From assembly GCA_029844215.1 (NCBI GenBank), contig CM056723.1:89396790-89460789 (forward strand): a DNA stretch of 64,000 bases, written 5' to 3'. The stretch is from Przewalskia tangutica (Eukaryota > Streptophyta > Magnoliopsida > Solanales > Solanaceae). The notes beneath the pieces are model-generated. The model saw only the letters and a list, made by a program, of their open reading frames with translations. It made no database searches and had not been told where the DNA came from. Both the position numbers and the translations under genes were made by a program. Below are positions 47,701 through 59,811 of this stretch, piece by piece (the first letter of the stretch is position 1; each line of letters opens with the position of its first letter).

Positions 47701-48268
47701 CTAGGCTAGGGGGGGTACACTCTCGGCTAGCACCCCTAGAGGGGGGGTGCTCTCGGCCACAAGGGGGAGGCCCTCGGCCGAACTCAACACAAGGGAGGGA
47801 GAAGGAGAGCTTTCAAGACTTAGGCAAATTTATGGATGAATTAGTCTTCAAAGGGGTGGGTATTTATAGGTCAAGTGAAGGCCAACCAATGGCCAAGATC
47901 TTGCCAAGTGCAAGGCAAGTGTAGGGCCAAGATCTTGCCAAGTGCACCTTATCTATCTACCACAAAATATCCTACCTACTACTTGACAAAATAGTCACCA
48001 TTTCGTCCAAGCCAACCGCCCACAACGTGCTCCAATGAGAGGGTGACAAGTGTCGCCCTCTCGTTGGTCCAAAATGTTCCGTCACTCGGAAAAATCCGCA
48101 AAAATTAAAAATGACATAGCCGTAATTTACCCTACGAAAGCTGTGGAAACGTTTCGTCGAAAAACGACTCTAAACGGGTGTTGTGAACAAAATAATTCGG
48201 CCAAGCCACTTTAAACTTCAAAATTTTCTACGCACGCCCCACGCATATACTGAAATACGGGTATAACA
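44776..48268 (-). mobile_element. Solo LTR with target duplication TTAAG (3493 bp)
   Basis: TGTCACGACCCG at 44776 to ...CGGGTATAACA at 48268, flanked by TTAAG at 44771-44775 and 48269-48273. No internal region. It sits inside the 3' LTR of E and in the same orientation, so it is the youngest layer here. It is related to the 3960-7593 LTR. Confidence 0.92.
47861..48067 (-). promoter_or_regulatory. LTR palindrome with CCAAT arms and TATA box
   Basis: Core palindrome 48039-48060 (GAGGGTGACA / TGTCGCCCTC, one mismatch). The pairing extends outward to CCAATGA at 48032 and TCGTTGG at 48067, 36 bp in all. TATTTATA is at 47861-47868, about 170 bp away. Confidence 0.65.
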
Positions 48269-48273
48269 TTAAG

Positions 48274-50323
48274 ACCATGATCTAGAAAATGTAATATCAT
48301 TTTGTCTCATCTTAGCTTCATGCGGATGGAGGTTTCTACTGGTTTTAATAATACTTAATTATTCAATACATTTTCCTTTATTAACGCTGCAGTGGTTTGT
48401 CGATACACATTCTGATTTCCGAAATCAGTAAAACATTATTCCCTTCAAAAACCAAGTACTCATTACTCACGAATGAGGTTTCACACATCTTACAACTTTC
48501 AAATCAATTTAATTAAGTTAAGTCTCTTATCTTATAAGATCAAGTCTCTTAACTTCTAAGATCAAATAGCCATTCTTTTTATCTCTTTTAGACGTTATAC
48601 CTAACTTCCCATAAAGCTAGTATAACTCTTAAGTTCTCAAAACCAAGTATTACTCTTCTTTCAAAAAGGGTTTCTTAACGAAAGACTTCAAGTTCTTTAT
48701 TATCACACATCAAGTCAGTTATAAGTCAAATCGCCACCTTGTAACAATCACAAGGCTTTTTCTTATCTACATAAAGTCATTATAACCCACTTCCCATAAA
48801 GCCGTTATAACCCTTTATGTTTTAAACCAATCAAATACATTTAACACGTATGCGTCACCGTACTACATAGTTATACACATATCATGCTAGAAAGATAGGA
48901 AGAGGTTCACATACCTGACGGCAGTACCGACTAATAGCAAAACGCTCCAAGTACTTCAAACCGTCGGCTACTCCTTAAGCCACGTAGATCGCACCACACG
49001 TAGTACTTCAACCTATAGAGGCCACAAGGCGCCTATTAACATCTAGAGCTCAATGTAGAACATTCTACAGAAAATTCGCAAAGACTCTCCCATGGCAGCG
49101 TAAGTCTCCTCCTTTATCGAGGCCGGCTACCAAGCCAACCAGGGGGGGGGGGGGTTAACACGTCTAACCGGACGGGGACAATTCTACTACACAAAGAATG
49201 CTACACAAGTCATCATGAATACACCCTATGTAACTACTGATTGATTCTCTTCTTTAATTCAGGCTTAAGTCGCAAGACATTGCCGTAAGTATTATTCAGG
49301 CTTAAGTCAAAAGACATTGCCGCACAACTATGATCAATTCTATATATAGTATACTTTAACTATATATTCCTACAACATGTAATTTCCAATTACAACAGAA
49401 GGTCACGAATGTTTACCTCGATAAGCCCAAAATTATCCGAGTTTATATGTCGATCCTGAGCAAGGTTTAGCTCCTACTCCGTGCGCTCCAACCCGCTCCA
49501 AACAACCCTTAGAAGTTCTACACAACTTCTACTTATAACTTCAACTACGGGTGAAGATTTACTTAGGGCTTCGTTTAGTGGCTAAAGAAAGTATAACCGT
49601 ATTTTCCGGGTTTTTCGTATAAAGGGTACTTTGGAAAGAACTATAAGGTATATGGGCTAGAGTATTTTGGGCATTATAACAATACTAGGAGAGTATTTCT
49701 ATACCACAAGGGGGGTATTTATACGAGACAACTAGGCTAGGGGGGGGGTACCCCACGGCTAGACACCACAAAGGGGGAGGGAGGAGGCCCTCGGCCAAGA
49801 CTCTCAAAAGAGGGGGGGAGACTTTGGACGAGAACTCTCTCTAAGAGGGGAGGGATTTTTACACTTAGCAAATGATTTTTGGATGAAGAAAGTTCATCAC
49901 TTAGAGGGGTATTTATAGGTCAAGCAAAGGCCAACCAATGGCCAAGATCAAGCCAAGTGTTAGGCAAGTGTAGGGCTAGGATCAAGCCATGTGCACCTTA
50001 TCCATCTACCACACCAACTTGCACAAAATATCCTACCTAACCAATGCCACCTATTTTTCGTCCATTTCCGCCCACTTCCTTCCAATGTGAGGGTGACACT
50101 TGTCACCCTCCCGTTGGTCCAAAATGTTTCGTCTCTCGGAAAAATCCGCAAAAATTATAAATGACATAGCCGGAATTTTCCCTATGAAAGCTGTGGAAAC
50201 GTTTCGTCGAAAAACGACTCTAATCGGGTGTTGTGTACAATTTTCGAAACTAGCCAATCTTTAAGGCTTAAATTATTATACGTACGCCCTCACGTACATA
50301 CTCTGGAAATACGGGGTATAACA
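48274..50323 (-). mobile_element. 3' LTR of element E, part 2
   Basis: Continues from 44775 and ends ...GGGGTATAACA at 50323 next to the polypurine tract. 49330-50323 is almost base-identical to 52825-53829 in the partner LTR. Confidence 0.85.
49910..50110 (-). promoter_or_regulatory. Perfect LTR palindrome and TATA box, element E 3' LTR
   Basis: 50089-50110 has perfect 10-bp arms GAGGGTGACA / TGTCACCCTC with a CT centre. TATTTATA is at 49910-49917, 171 bp away. A G-rich tract (49738-49840) lies just downstream in the sense of transcription. Confidence 0.65.
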
Positions 50324-50336
50324 TTCTTCCCCCCTT
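50324..50336 (-). other. Polypurine tract of element E
   Basis: Plus-strand TTCTTCCCCCCTT, that is AAGGGGGGAAGAA on the element strand, directly beside the LTR. Confidence 0.9.
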
Positions 50337-51350
50337 AGAAACATTCGTCCCGAATGTTCCTTCTCAGTCTCAAAACAAACACGTGCCGGTATAGCCTTCA
50401 CTACTATACTTACGAAACCAAACATGCCACACCTGGCCACAAAAATAACATGCGCGCGAAAACCCAAATCCAAGCCAACGAGGAATCACCTCTGTTTACC
50501 TCAAAAGTCCCCACCAAGGTCTAAAAAATATAATCTCTTCGCACCTTCATTTCTCAAAAGAAACGATCACACACATTCACTTCTCCCCTATCTCGTTGTA
50601 CCCTTCTCGAACACTCGAACTCTTTATAGTATGCGTACCATACTTCAGTTTCCAAAACTTTGGAGTTACTACCTCCAAACTTGATCATCTTACTAGCCTC
50701 GATTTCCTCTAAGGCCATTCTCGGCCTTCACGAACTGATTCTGGTCGAACGTATCCACGAACTCATACGATGGTCATCTAAACTTGGGCCTAGCACCCTC
50801 GTGACCCTGCCACCTGGCGGGACCACCCAGAGCTGACCCCACCTCGAAACAGGCCGCGGGTTGGCCCGAAACATGGCCCCAACCCGACCCACTATCGCGC
50901 CAACTCTTGCTCCTCGACACGGAACAATCTAGCTAAAACACATCATGAAAGCTACCACTTTCATTTACCCAACCCAGGGACTTATCACACAATTCATTCT
51001 AGGCATAAAAATGCACTCTGACAAGGATCACTCGCAAAATCTTGTACTCAAGACGGCCTTACATCTAAGGTCTCAACTGTAATATTCTAGGGTTCATCAT
51101 TTCCTCACCCTCAAGCTTACCCTTCTTCACTAACCAGATTAAAAAATCACATCTTAGCACAACGCTATCCGAACATAACACTAAACTTCTCACTTTACTA
51201 TTCAAGGTATCCCTACCTCTGGGGTACTATCACTTTACAACTCTAGCAATAAAGGGAAAACATATACGCTAGGGTAAAATCTGAATCTAACAATGCACGT
51301 ATGATTCAAAAGAATCGAAAAATACCTGCAACCCCGTGCGATGTCGCCTC
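50337..51350 (-). pseudogene. Decayed 3' internal region of element E
   Basis: No readable frame. 50403-50600 matches (reversed) the end-of-pol region at 62220-62410, and 50760-50900 matches the stretch 61340-61460 with CCGCGGGTTGGCCCG-like words. The layout resembles the interiors of elements 1 and 2, with integrase mostly deleted. Confidence 0.5.
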
Positions 51351-52158
51351 CTAATCCTGCCCAGTAGTCGCGTCATCTATGCGGTTCGAAGGACCGCCAG
51401 AACTATAGACTCCACCCTGACCTCTACCACGGCTGGCTAACATCTGAACACCCTGCCCTGGGGAACGTACAGCTGTGGAGGAAAGGGAACCAACCATCGG
51501 CCTCATAGACTGAGCCACCTCACCGGTGCCCCTTCTAAAAGGACATACCCTCAGTATATGGCCCGGACGGCCACAATAACAAACACCTGTGCCAAGACGG
51601 CATTTCCCCAAATGACGCTTACAACAATGGAAACACTGAGGAATAAGTGGCCTCGACTGAGAAAATCCCCTGCTCCTATGAGAACCTCGACCCCTGGAGC
51701 TCGGACCGGCTCCTAAATACCTTGTGGGATCAAATCTCCCACCTGTGAGCTGCGGGGGTATGTCTTGGGTAGGCGGGATGAATATCTCACTCGCCTTGAG
51801 GCACTCATCCAAAACTCACCGGATAACCAACTGGTCTAGCCTCTTACGCAGATCTCGCGTTGCCTCTACTGCACACTGCCTCAGCATCGGGCCGAATAAC
51901 CTCCTGCGAGGAAATCAGAGTAATCGCTATCTTGGTCAATAACATAATGGCTTCCTTCATGACCCTAAAGTCTTCCCCTAACTGAGAAACTGTAGGCTCT
52001 GGTGCTGTGGTCTCAAAACCTGGCGCAGAAGAACTCGCCGACTGTGGTACATCATCTGGTATACCCTGGGCACAAGCCCTATCAACTCTCTGAGTCTGAC
52101 TAGTAGCTCCTGCTACTCCTTTGCCCTTCTGGGCGGCTGTTGCCTTGCGCGGAGGCAT
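51351..52158 (-). pseudogene. Gag remnant of element E
   Basis: The start ATG at 52158 lies about 190 bases after the primer site and begins MPPRKATAAQKGKGVAGA; this frame runs to 51847. A different frame, 51812-51351, holds the C-terminal half: ASEIFIPPTQDIPP, then SSRGRGSHRSRGFSQSR and two zinc-knuckle-like motifs, CFHCCKRHLGKC and CYCGRPGHILRVC. The second knuckle has one residue between the first two cysteines instead of two, so it is probably defective. The central capsid is deleted between the two frames. CAG/CTG words look normal here. Confidence 0.8.
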
Positions 52159-52349
52159 AACTGGTAAAAACGAGATACGTCAGAGGGGTCCAACTTATCA
52201 CACAGCTCTAAGGCACGATCTCAGAATGAGAAGAAATGGAAACCAATCCTAAATGTCCTGCAGCCTCCTGATTATAGATGTGGTGCACAACACATCGATA
52301 ATCAAGACTCTACTAGACACGGTCTGTAGACACTTTCCGAGGACTAACT

Positions 52350-52361
52350 GCTCTGATACCA
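52350..52361 (-). other. Primer-binding site of element E
   Basis: Plus-strand GCTCTGATACCA, a perfect match to the 3' end of plant initiator Met tRNA, four bases from the 5' LTR. Confidence 0.92.
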
Positions 52362-52365
52362 CTTT

Positions 52366-53829
52366 TGTCACGACCCGAACGGGGCGTGGATCGTGCCTTA
52401 CCGGGCACCCTAATGATACAACATCAGAGAAAATCAGCGGAACATAAAACATGAACATGAACAAGTGACATGATAAATAAACAGTCAACCAAAGCGATTG
52501 CGCCTGCGTATATACATAAATACCGAACAGTTATCCTTTTTACAAACCCCGCCCACAGCGATTACTGCACTCTAAGATTTACAACAACTATGACGGACAG
52601 GGCCGCCATACCACGAATGTACAAGAACCTACAACTCAGGGAAACACAGACCAAAAGATAAGCCTCCGAAGGAATGGAGCTTCCTAATAGGCTGAAAGGT
52701 GATCCTAAAAGCGGGGATCGACATAGATGTACCTCTCACTGCATGAACGCACCCAAGGAGGTCGAGACAACAGTACAGTATGTGAAAGCGTAAAATATCA
52801 GAAATGAAATCATAGCAGTCTTGAGCACAACTATGATCAATTCTATATATAGTATACTTTAACTATATATTCCTACAACATGTAATTTCCAATTACAACA
52901 GAAGGTCACGAATGTTTACCTCGATAAGCCCAAAATTATCCGAGTTTATATGTCGATCCTGAGCAAGGTTTAGCTCCTACTCCGTGCGCTCCAACCCGCT
53001 CCAAACAACCCTTAGAAGTTCTACACAACTTCTACTTATAACTTCAACTACGGGTGAAGATTTACTTAGGGCTTCGTTTAGTGGCTAAAGAAAGTATAAC
53101 CGTATTTTCCGGGTTTTTCGTATAAAGGGTACTTTGGAAAGAACTATAAGGTATATGGGCTAGAGTATTTTGGGCATTATAACAATACTAGGAGAGTATT
53201 TCTATACCACAAGGGGGGTATTTATACGAGACAACTAGGCTAGGGGGGGGGTACCCCACGGCTAGACACCACAAAGGGGGAGGGAGGAGGCCCTCGGCCA
53301 AGACTCTCAAAAGAGGGGGGGGGGAGACTTTGGACGAGAACTCTCTCTAAGAGGGGAGGGATTTTTACACTTAGCAAATGATTTTTGGATGAAGAAAGTT
53401 CATCACTTAGAGGGGTATTTATAGGTCAAGCAAAGGCCAACCAATGGTCAAGATCAAGCCAAGTGTTAGGAAAGTGTAGGGCTAGGATCAAGCCATGTGC
53501 ACCTTATCCATCTACCACACCAACTTGCACAAAATATCCTACCTAACCAATGCCACCTATTTTTCGTCCATTTCCGCCCACTTCCTTCCAATGTGAGGGT
53601 GACACTTGTCACCCTCCCGTTGGTCCAAAATGTTTCGTCTCTCGGAAAAATCCGCAAAAATTATAAATGACATAGCCGGAATTTTCCCTATGAAAGCTGT
53701 GGAAACGTTTCGTCGAAAAACGACTCTAATCGGGTGTTGTGTACAATTTTCGAAACTAGCCAATCTTTAAGGCTTAAATTATTATACGTACGCACTCACG
53801 TACATACTCTGAAAATACGGGGTATAACA
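52366..53829 (-). mobile_element. 5' LTR of element E, internally deleted
   Basis: The first 450 bases match 43081-43550. At about 52818 the sequence jumps to the part matching 49323 on, leaving out more than 2 kb that the partner LTR has. From there to 53829 the two LTRs are nearly identical. It ends ...GGGGTATAACA followed by TGTGC. Confidence 0.85.
53416..53616 (-). promoter_or_regulatory. Perfect LTR palindrome and TATA box, element E 5' LTR
   Basis: 53595-53616 is identical to 50089-50110. TATTTATA is at 53416-53423, 171 bp away. Confidence 0.65.
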
Positions 53830-55043
53830 TGTGCAATTTCAAGAACCGTCTCCCAGACCTCTGTTATGATCGATGTGTTGTGTCTGTAAGTTGTCTCTTT
53901 ATTTTTAGTCTTCACACATTGGGGACAGTGTGTCGATTAAGTTTGGGAGGTCTTATTTTCGTTTTGTTGTTGTTTTGAGTCTTTCTGATTGTTTTTTTAT
54001 TTTTTTATGTGTTTGTGAGTCATAATTTTTTTTTATGGATCAAACATATTATAGTTGCTAAAGATATTGAGTGGATTAAGTGGGATAATGTAATGAAACT
54101 AAAAGTAAAAATATGTGTGATTAAGTTAGATATGCCAAAAATTCATGACATCTAATTAATTGAGATATTTGTGCTTAGTCTTTGTCTTGTCAATTATGAA
54201 AAGAAAGGTTAAAAATGTCTAGAAAATTTGTTTGCTTGTTATTTGAGGTGAAATAGTTAAGATATACGTGTTTAGGGAAATGATTCAGGCATTCTATGAT
54301 AGCCCTTCTTACCATTCATTATCTACCCTGACAAAAATTGTATCACTAGTCAGCCCCTTTGAGCCTAAATAATATCTTTGCTTGACACCTTATAATTTCT
54401 CTGTTGTGCCATAAGTAATAATGGAAAAGGATTGGAATGAGAAGTGTTGAAAAAGAAATAAAAAGAGATGAAAAAGTTGATGCACCACAATGAAAAATAT
54501 GCAAAAGCCTAAGTTTGGGAGTGCTTGTTATTTATAATATGTCTCATTCTCTCAAAAGAAAAGAGAGGAGAAAATAGGTATGAGATTAAAAAAAAGTCAA
54601 AAAGAAGGAAAAAATGAGTTGAATGAAAAATGCTTATGGTATGTAATTGAGCCTAAATGCCTACTTTTACCTACTTCTGCCTAAGCCTACATAACAACCC
54701 TTGAAAGTACTGATGATCTTTAATGTGTATGTCTATGATTAGTGGAGAATAGCAAGTAAACATGTCTATAGAATTTTGAGAAAGATGAAATTAAATTGAC
54801 ATGCATAGGTTAGGTTTTTGTATTTCCAGAGATTATGATCTAAGTGAATTTGCGAAATATCTAACTTGAAATCCTAGATTGCTAAAAATTCATGTTATGT
54901 ATATTCTAACATATTATCCTAGTTTTCATCCATGATTTTGATGCAGCATTGCTATAGCTATTTGATCCATTTCATAGAGTCTTTTCTTTGTTTTTGTTTA
55001 GTACTTTACTCGAGGGCGAGTAAAGTGTAAGTTTGGGGGTGTT
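53830..55043 (+). other. 3' untranslated region of the Athila/Tat-like element, part 2
   Basis: Non-coding. CACATTGGGGACAGTGTG at 53918-53936 followed by TTAAGTTTGGGAGG is the secondary polypurine region typical of this group. AT-rich sequence leads to a hairpin at 55004-55025 (CTTTACTCG / CGAGTAAAG) and the main polypurine tract AGTTTGGGGGTGTT at 55030-55043. Confidence 0.78.
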
Positions 55044-55066
55044 TGTTGAGTGTATTTTATACACTC
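55004..55066 (+). other. Two hairpins flanking the polypurine tract and LTR start
   Basis: Hairpin 2: CTTTACTCG (55004-55012) pairs with CGAGTAAAG (55017-55025). Hairpin 1, just inside the LTR: GAGTGTA (55048-55054) pairs with TACACTC (55060-55066). The minus-strand copy at 14428-14491 has different bases that still pair. Confidence 0.7.
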
Positions 55067-56285
55067 TTTTAGTCCTTTTTAGTTAGTATTTTACTCTTTT
55101 ATTTTGCATTTAATATAGTGTTAGATGTGTTTTTCTTTTTTTATGTTACAGCTGTCATAAAGGAGAGAATATTGATATTGAGGATAAAATTGCATAAGAA
55201 AAGAACAAGAAATGAAGCCTAAGAAGTCCCGAAAAGCAAAGAAATCTGACGAAAGCGGGACAGAAAAATGACAAAAATTGGAAAATAACATCGCAGGCGC
55301 GGAGCCGCGATACCAAAACACCTGTGTGGTCTGATTTTCGTGGTTGAGGGCAGCGCCAGCCAGCAGGGCCGCGGCGCTGAGGCACGTTTTCAAAAAATTT
55401 GGGCCGAATTTCGAAGGTCAAAAGGGTCCGAAACGTGATTTTTACATCTAATACTTTGGAGAGGCAAGAAAGGAGGCAAGACACAATTGGAGACATCGAA
55501 TTGTTCAAGTTCTTTTCTTTCCCTTATTTTTATTTCAGTTTATGTTGAATTTTATATTAGTTATTAGCATGACAATGTCTAGGAGCTAATCTCTTTATTA
55601 AGGTTTTTCGTCGAGTCGCTTGAAACTCTTTCATACAGTTAATTCATAGTTATTGATTTCTTCCTCAGCATATTAAGATATATTCAATATTGTTTTGATT
55701 GCTTGATAATTAACTGGCCATTAATTATCATAACTTATAAGATTTCGAATCGAGATCCGAGAGGGGAGATTTGAATATGTTGTATTTTCTTAGACATAAG
55801 TTAAAATCGTGGACGAAAGTACCCCGATACTTGTGTAGTATTTAAGGTTATTGTTCTTAATTCTCTTGTGTGGTAAAATCTATCATAGAGATATAGAAGG
55901 TTTCTACATAAGGTTGAGTTTTTATATGTCCTAACCGGAATATAGAATAGATTAGTTAACCTGCTATCTTAATAAGAAGAAGAATCATTAGCATTGAATT
56001 AACAAGTGAAATAGCGAATAGTTGAAGAATTGGAAGTCCTGTTTCCTTCATAACTGTTTAAAACCCAAAGTACTATCATCTTTAGTTTATTTTCTGCAAA
56101 TTACTTTGTTTAGTATTAATTCTTAGTTATAATCACCAACCAAAAGAACGTTAACCAAATAGATACCATATATTAGATATTCGGTACTTGACAAACCAGT
56201 CTCTGAGGATGATAATTCGGTCTTACAGATCTTTATTACTTGAACGATACGTACACTTGCGTAAGCATAGAGAAATATCGCAACA
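55044..56285 (+). mobile_element. 3' LTR of the Athila/Tat-like gag-protease element (1242 bp)
   Basis: From TGTTGAGTG after the polypurine tract to ...ATATCGCAACA. It pairs with the minus-strand LTR 13196-14451. It contains a GC-rich block with GCCGCGGCGC near 55362. The flank GATAT follows; the 5' LTR of this element is not in the window. Confidence 0.87.
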
Positions 56286-57094
56286 GATATGTCACGCCCC
56301 GAACCCCGAGCCCGTGACTGGTACCCTACCTGGGCACCTTTCTAGACATACTACACGAGTAACACGCGGAAGATAATAACACTCATCATTTTTTTTAAAG
56401 CAAAGGCAAAGCTGATAAGGCTTTCGTATATATAAACTATACCCAACTGGGTTCTACACTGTACAACAACGTAAATATAACTCTCACCAGTCCAGCCCAC
56501 ATATGAATACAGACCTCTAAGAATTTGACAACAACTGTGACGGGACAAGGCCCCGTCGTACCCCTGAATATACCTAGCCATAAAGATAAGCTCCGGAATA
56601 TTGGAGCAACCCAAAATGCTGAACAAGGATCCTAAGCTCGTGGATCCACAACTGAGTACCTAGACACGCGGACATGAACGCAGCCCCCCGAAGGAGGTCA
56701 GTACAACAAGTACTAAGTATGGAACTGAAATAAAGTACAGTAGTAAAATCATGGCTGTGCACAAAAATTACAGGGGCAAGTATAAAAATCAAATACCAGA
56801 TCCTACCGTGTCACATAACCTAAAAAGCCAATTGTACCTCATATCACTGTACTATAATAACTCCAAGAGTCGATTGTGCCCTTCAAGTATAAAATATCAC
56901 ACAGTCCAAATATAAAGCAGGAGACAAGTATAATAACCACATCAACAGTACACTGAACTTTACAAACAATGAAAGCAATAAAAGTCGATTTCGCCGGTTC
57001 GCAAATAGGAACCCGATGATCGAACTAGGGCCATTCGCCCATAGTATCATGGGGAAATTCCTGTTTCCTGGACCCTCCAGGCCCGCATAGGTCG

Positions 57095-57265
57095 CGTGGA
57101 CTCGCATGAGGTATTCCTCGCATCGGGGGAAGCAAACCGCGGTAATTCATGGGACCCTGTCCCGCATGAGCCCCTTGGACTCGCATGAGGGTATTCCTCG
57201 CATAGGACCCCGTCCCGCATGAGCCCCTTGGACCCGCATGAGGTATTCCTCGCATCGGGGGGAGC
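57095..57265 (-). repeat. GCATGAG/CTCGCAT repeats
   Basis: Repeated phrases CGCATGAGGTATTCCTCGCA and CCCGCATGAGCCCCTTGGAC, alternating in three blocks. Single copies of GCATGAGGTAT with nearby CTCGCAT occur in most other LTRs of the window. Confidence 0.8.
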
Positions 57266-57374
57266 AAACCTGCGGAAATATGAACAACGCGACATGGTCA
57301 GGGGGTTTACCCCACAATAAATCATAAAATACAAGCGCAACCGGCTATCGTAAACAACATAGACAAGTTAAGAT

Positions 57375-57575
57375 AAGCTTTGACTTTCATTAGAAAAAAT
57401 AAAGGCACCATCATTTTGAACAACCAAGGCAATACCATACCTTCCTTTTAAAACAAAACAAGATACTACCATGCCTTCCTTTTAAAACAAACAAGAAAAT
57501 ACCATGTCTTCCTTTCTAAAATAACCAAGACAATACCATGCCTTCATCTCTAAAACAAACAAGACACCAACAAGT
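57375..57575 (-). repeat. About 37-bp tandem repeat
   Basis: Units built on ACAATACCATGCCTTCCTTT followed by TAAAACAAACAAG; five imperfect copies. Confidence 0.85.
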
Positions 57576-58832
57576 CTTTCATTTTATAACACCAAGGTAC
57601 TATCACACCATCACTAAGGATTAAAGTCCATTACCATAATGTACGTGAGTCGTGCATTCACTTTATAAACTAAATTATCATTTTAGCAAGTCAAAGTACT
57701 ATCAAGGCAAAAAGTAGTATAACTATCATTTACACAAGCCAAAGTACTACGTGCGTCCACCGCACATCCGGTTCCTTTATAAAAATCCCAAGGCACTAGC
57801 CTTGTAACATCAAGTTACTTACTCATCAACTCAAGCGACCTACACTATTTGTATTCTAGTCACTTCCTTCATGTACTACAATGAAACCAAGTTCATTTTT
57901 CTCAACCATTTAGACTTTTCATAAAGACCGTTATAACCACTTCCCATAAAGTCATTATAACAATTCTTATGAAACTAAGGTACCATCACATCTTTCCTTT
58001 TCAATCATCATTAAGGCGTTATTACATAGTTCATTTAAGGATTAAGAGCCATTATAAGCATTATTTTGAAACCATCATTTGAAATATTAAGATACTTATC
58101 ATATTAAGTATCTATTAAAAACATGGTTTGAAAAATCAAGGCACTAGTTATCATGTACTATTTCTAAAACATTCTTTTAGAAAATCAAAGTGTCGTATTT
58201 CGCGTAGGGTTAAAATCCAAAGAAGCTATGTACCTTTATTCTGTATAAGAAGAATCGTCTCATGAAATATTAGGGCGTTGGACCCAAAAGTTCTACGTAC
58301 ATCTATTCTTTATAAAAGAATCTTTTTAAAACAAGTCACTTCTCCTTTTTAAAATCAAGTAACCTATTCCTTTAAATCAAGTTACTTATCCTTTTTAAAA
58401 TAAAGTCCCATAACTTGAAAATAAAGTCTCATAATTATTTAAATAAAACAAGCCTCATAACATTGAAAATCAAATTTCATAACTTTCAAAATAAAAATTC
58501 ATTGAACCGTGAATAGGTTATACACGTTTATAACGATCTTGTCCATTGAGCCATGATCTAGAAAATGTAATACAATTTTGTCTTATCTTAGTTTCTATGC
58601 AGATGGAAGATTCTACTCATTTCAATTTAATTGATTACCGATACATTTTCATTAACGCTGCAATGGCTTGTTCGGTCCCTTTTTCATTAGTGTAGTAACT
58701 TAGCAAGGTCAACTAGACTCTACTACTTCATAACGACTCTTACCAACATCCCCCATAAGACTTGGTAAGAACTTAGGAATATTCTAGACATGATTTTAGC
58801 CTAAAATCTATAACATGAATACTACCTAATAA

Positions 58833-58985
58833 CAAGGCAAGTACTTCCAGAAGGCAAGTCACGTATACTCCAAATAACTAGGCAAGTATACTTCAAACAA
58901 CAAGTCATGTATACTCCCAACAACAAGGAAAGTATACTCAAATATCAAGTCATGTATACTCCTAACAACAAGACAAGTATACCAT
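58833..58985 (-). repeat. About 25-bp tandem repeat
   Basis: Alternating AACAACAAGGCAAGTATACT and CAAGTCATGTATACTCC words, about six units. Confidence 0.85.
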
Positions 58986-59811
58986 AAAAATACTCATATC
59001 TTATAGAAGAGGAAGTCCACATACCTCGCGACGACTAACCATTTCGACATGTAGCAAAACGCTCCAAGTACTTCAACTTCATCGGCTATTCCTTAAGCCA
59101 AGTAGATCATGCTACACGTAGTACCCCAACCTAAAATGACCATAGTACTTCTATCAAAATATTACTTACTATTGTAAGACTTATACCAATTAATAGCCCT
59201 CTAATTCTATGAAAAATCGGGCAGCACTTCCTTTGTTTCTACATACTTTTCCACCTTTTCCTAAGGTCCGTATTCATCAACCAACAAGCCATATTTAAGG
59301 AACAACCAACAGTTTAACCAAAGGGGATTACACGCCTAACTGAACGTGTAAAATTCTGCCCCACAATCTAACCAAAACAATCCACAATTTATCCAACATT
59401 AAGGGTATGTTGTGAAGCCTTTAACACCCGTAATCCTTAGGACTATCATTAGTCAAACACTACATTAATCATGCATGTTTAGGGGCTGATTTTCCAGCAT
59501 CAACACCCCCCCCCCCCCCCAAAACAATCCATAAAAATGACACCACAACGTCTAACAGTTTTGGATAGTTTTCGGCTAACAACCACTACAACAATCCAAA
59601 GTCCTTTTCCTTAATTCCTTTTAATCCAATTCTCATTCCAACATGTTATATAAGTTATATTAACTATCAACAACAATATTTCCTTCATTATATAACATGC
59701 AATACGTGAGAATGACTACAATAAAAGTCACGAATCACATGGCCCGAAAAACTCCTAGTCTCGACCCTCAACACAAAAAGGGTACATGTACACTTTATTT
59801 TCCATATCTTC

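Larger units (their letters stand above)
43081..53829 (-). mobile_element. Element E, non-autonomous minus-strand LTR retrotransposon
   Basis: Left (3') LTR 43081-50323, split by a solo LTR; interior 50324-52365 with polypurine tract, Gag remnant and primer site; right (5') LTR 52366-53829 with a large deletion. TGTGC stands at 53830-53834 and at 43067-43071, so E probably inserted there, but 9 bases (CACTGTCTT, 43072-43080) separate the left duplication from the LTR end. There is no protease, RT, RNase H or complete integrase. Confidence 0.8.
56290..59811 (-). mobile_element. Minus-strand LTR, 5' end cut by element 2
   Basis: Starts TGTCACGCCCCGAACCC on the plus strand and runs 3.5 kb without the expected ...TATAACA end, because element 2 begins at 59812. 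It is AT-rich with tandem arrays (57095-57265, 57375-57575, 58833-58985) and a C run at 59504-59520. It has no coding sequence. Its missing 5' end may lie beyond the right window edge. Confidence 0.75.

Noticed and set aside
59504..59520. Long C run as a possible telomere-like or structural element
   Set aside because: A simple homopolymer without repeats beside it; its length is also likely to be unreliable in sequencing.
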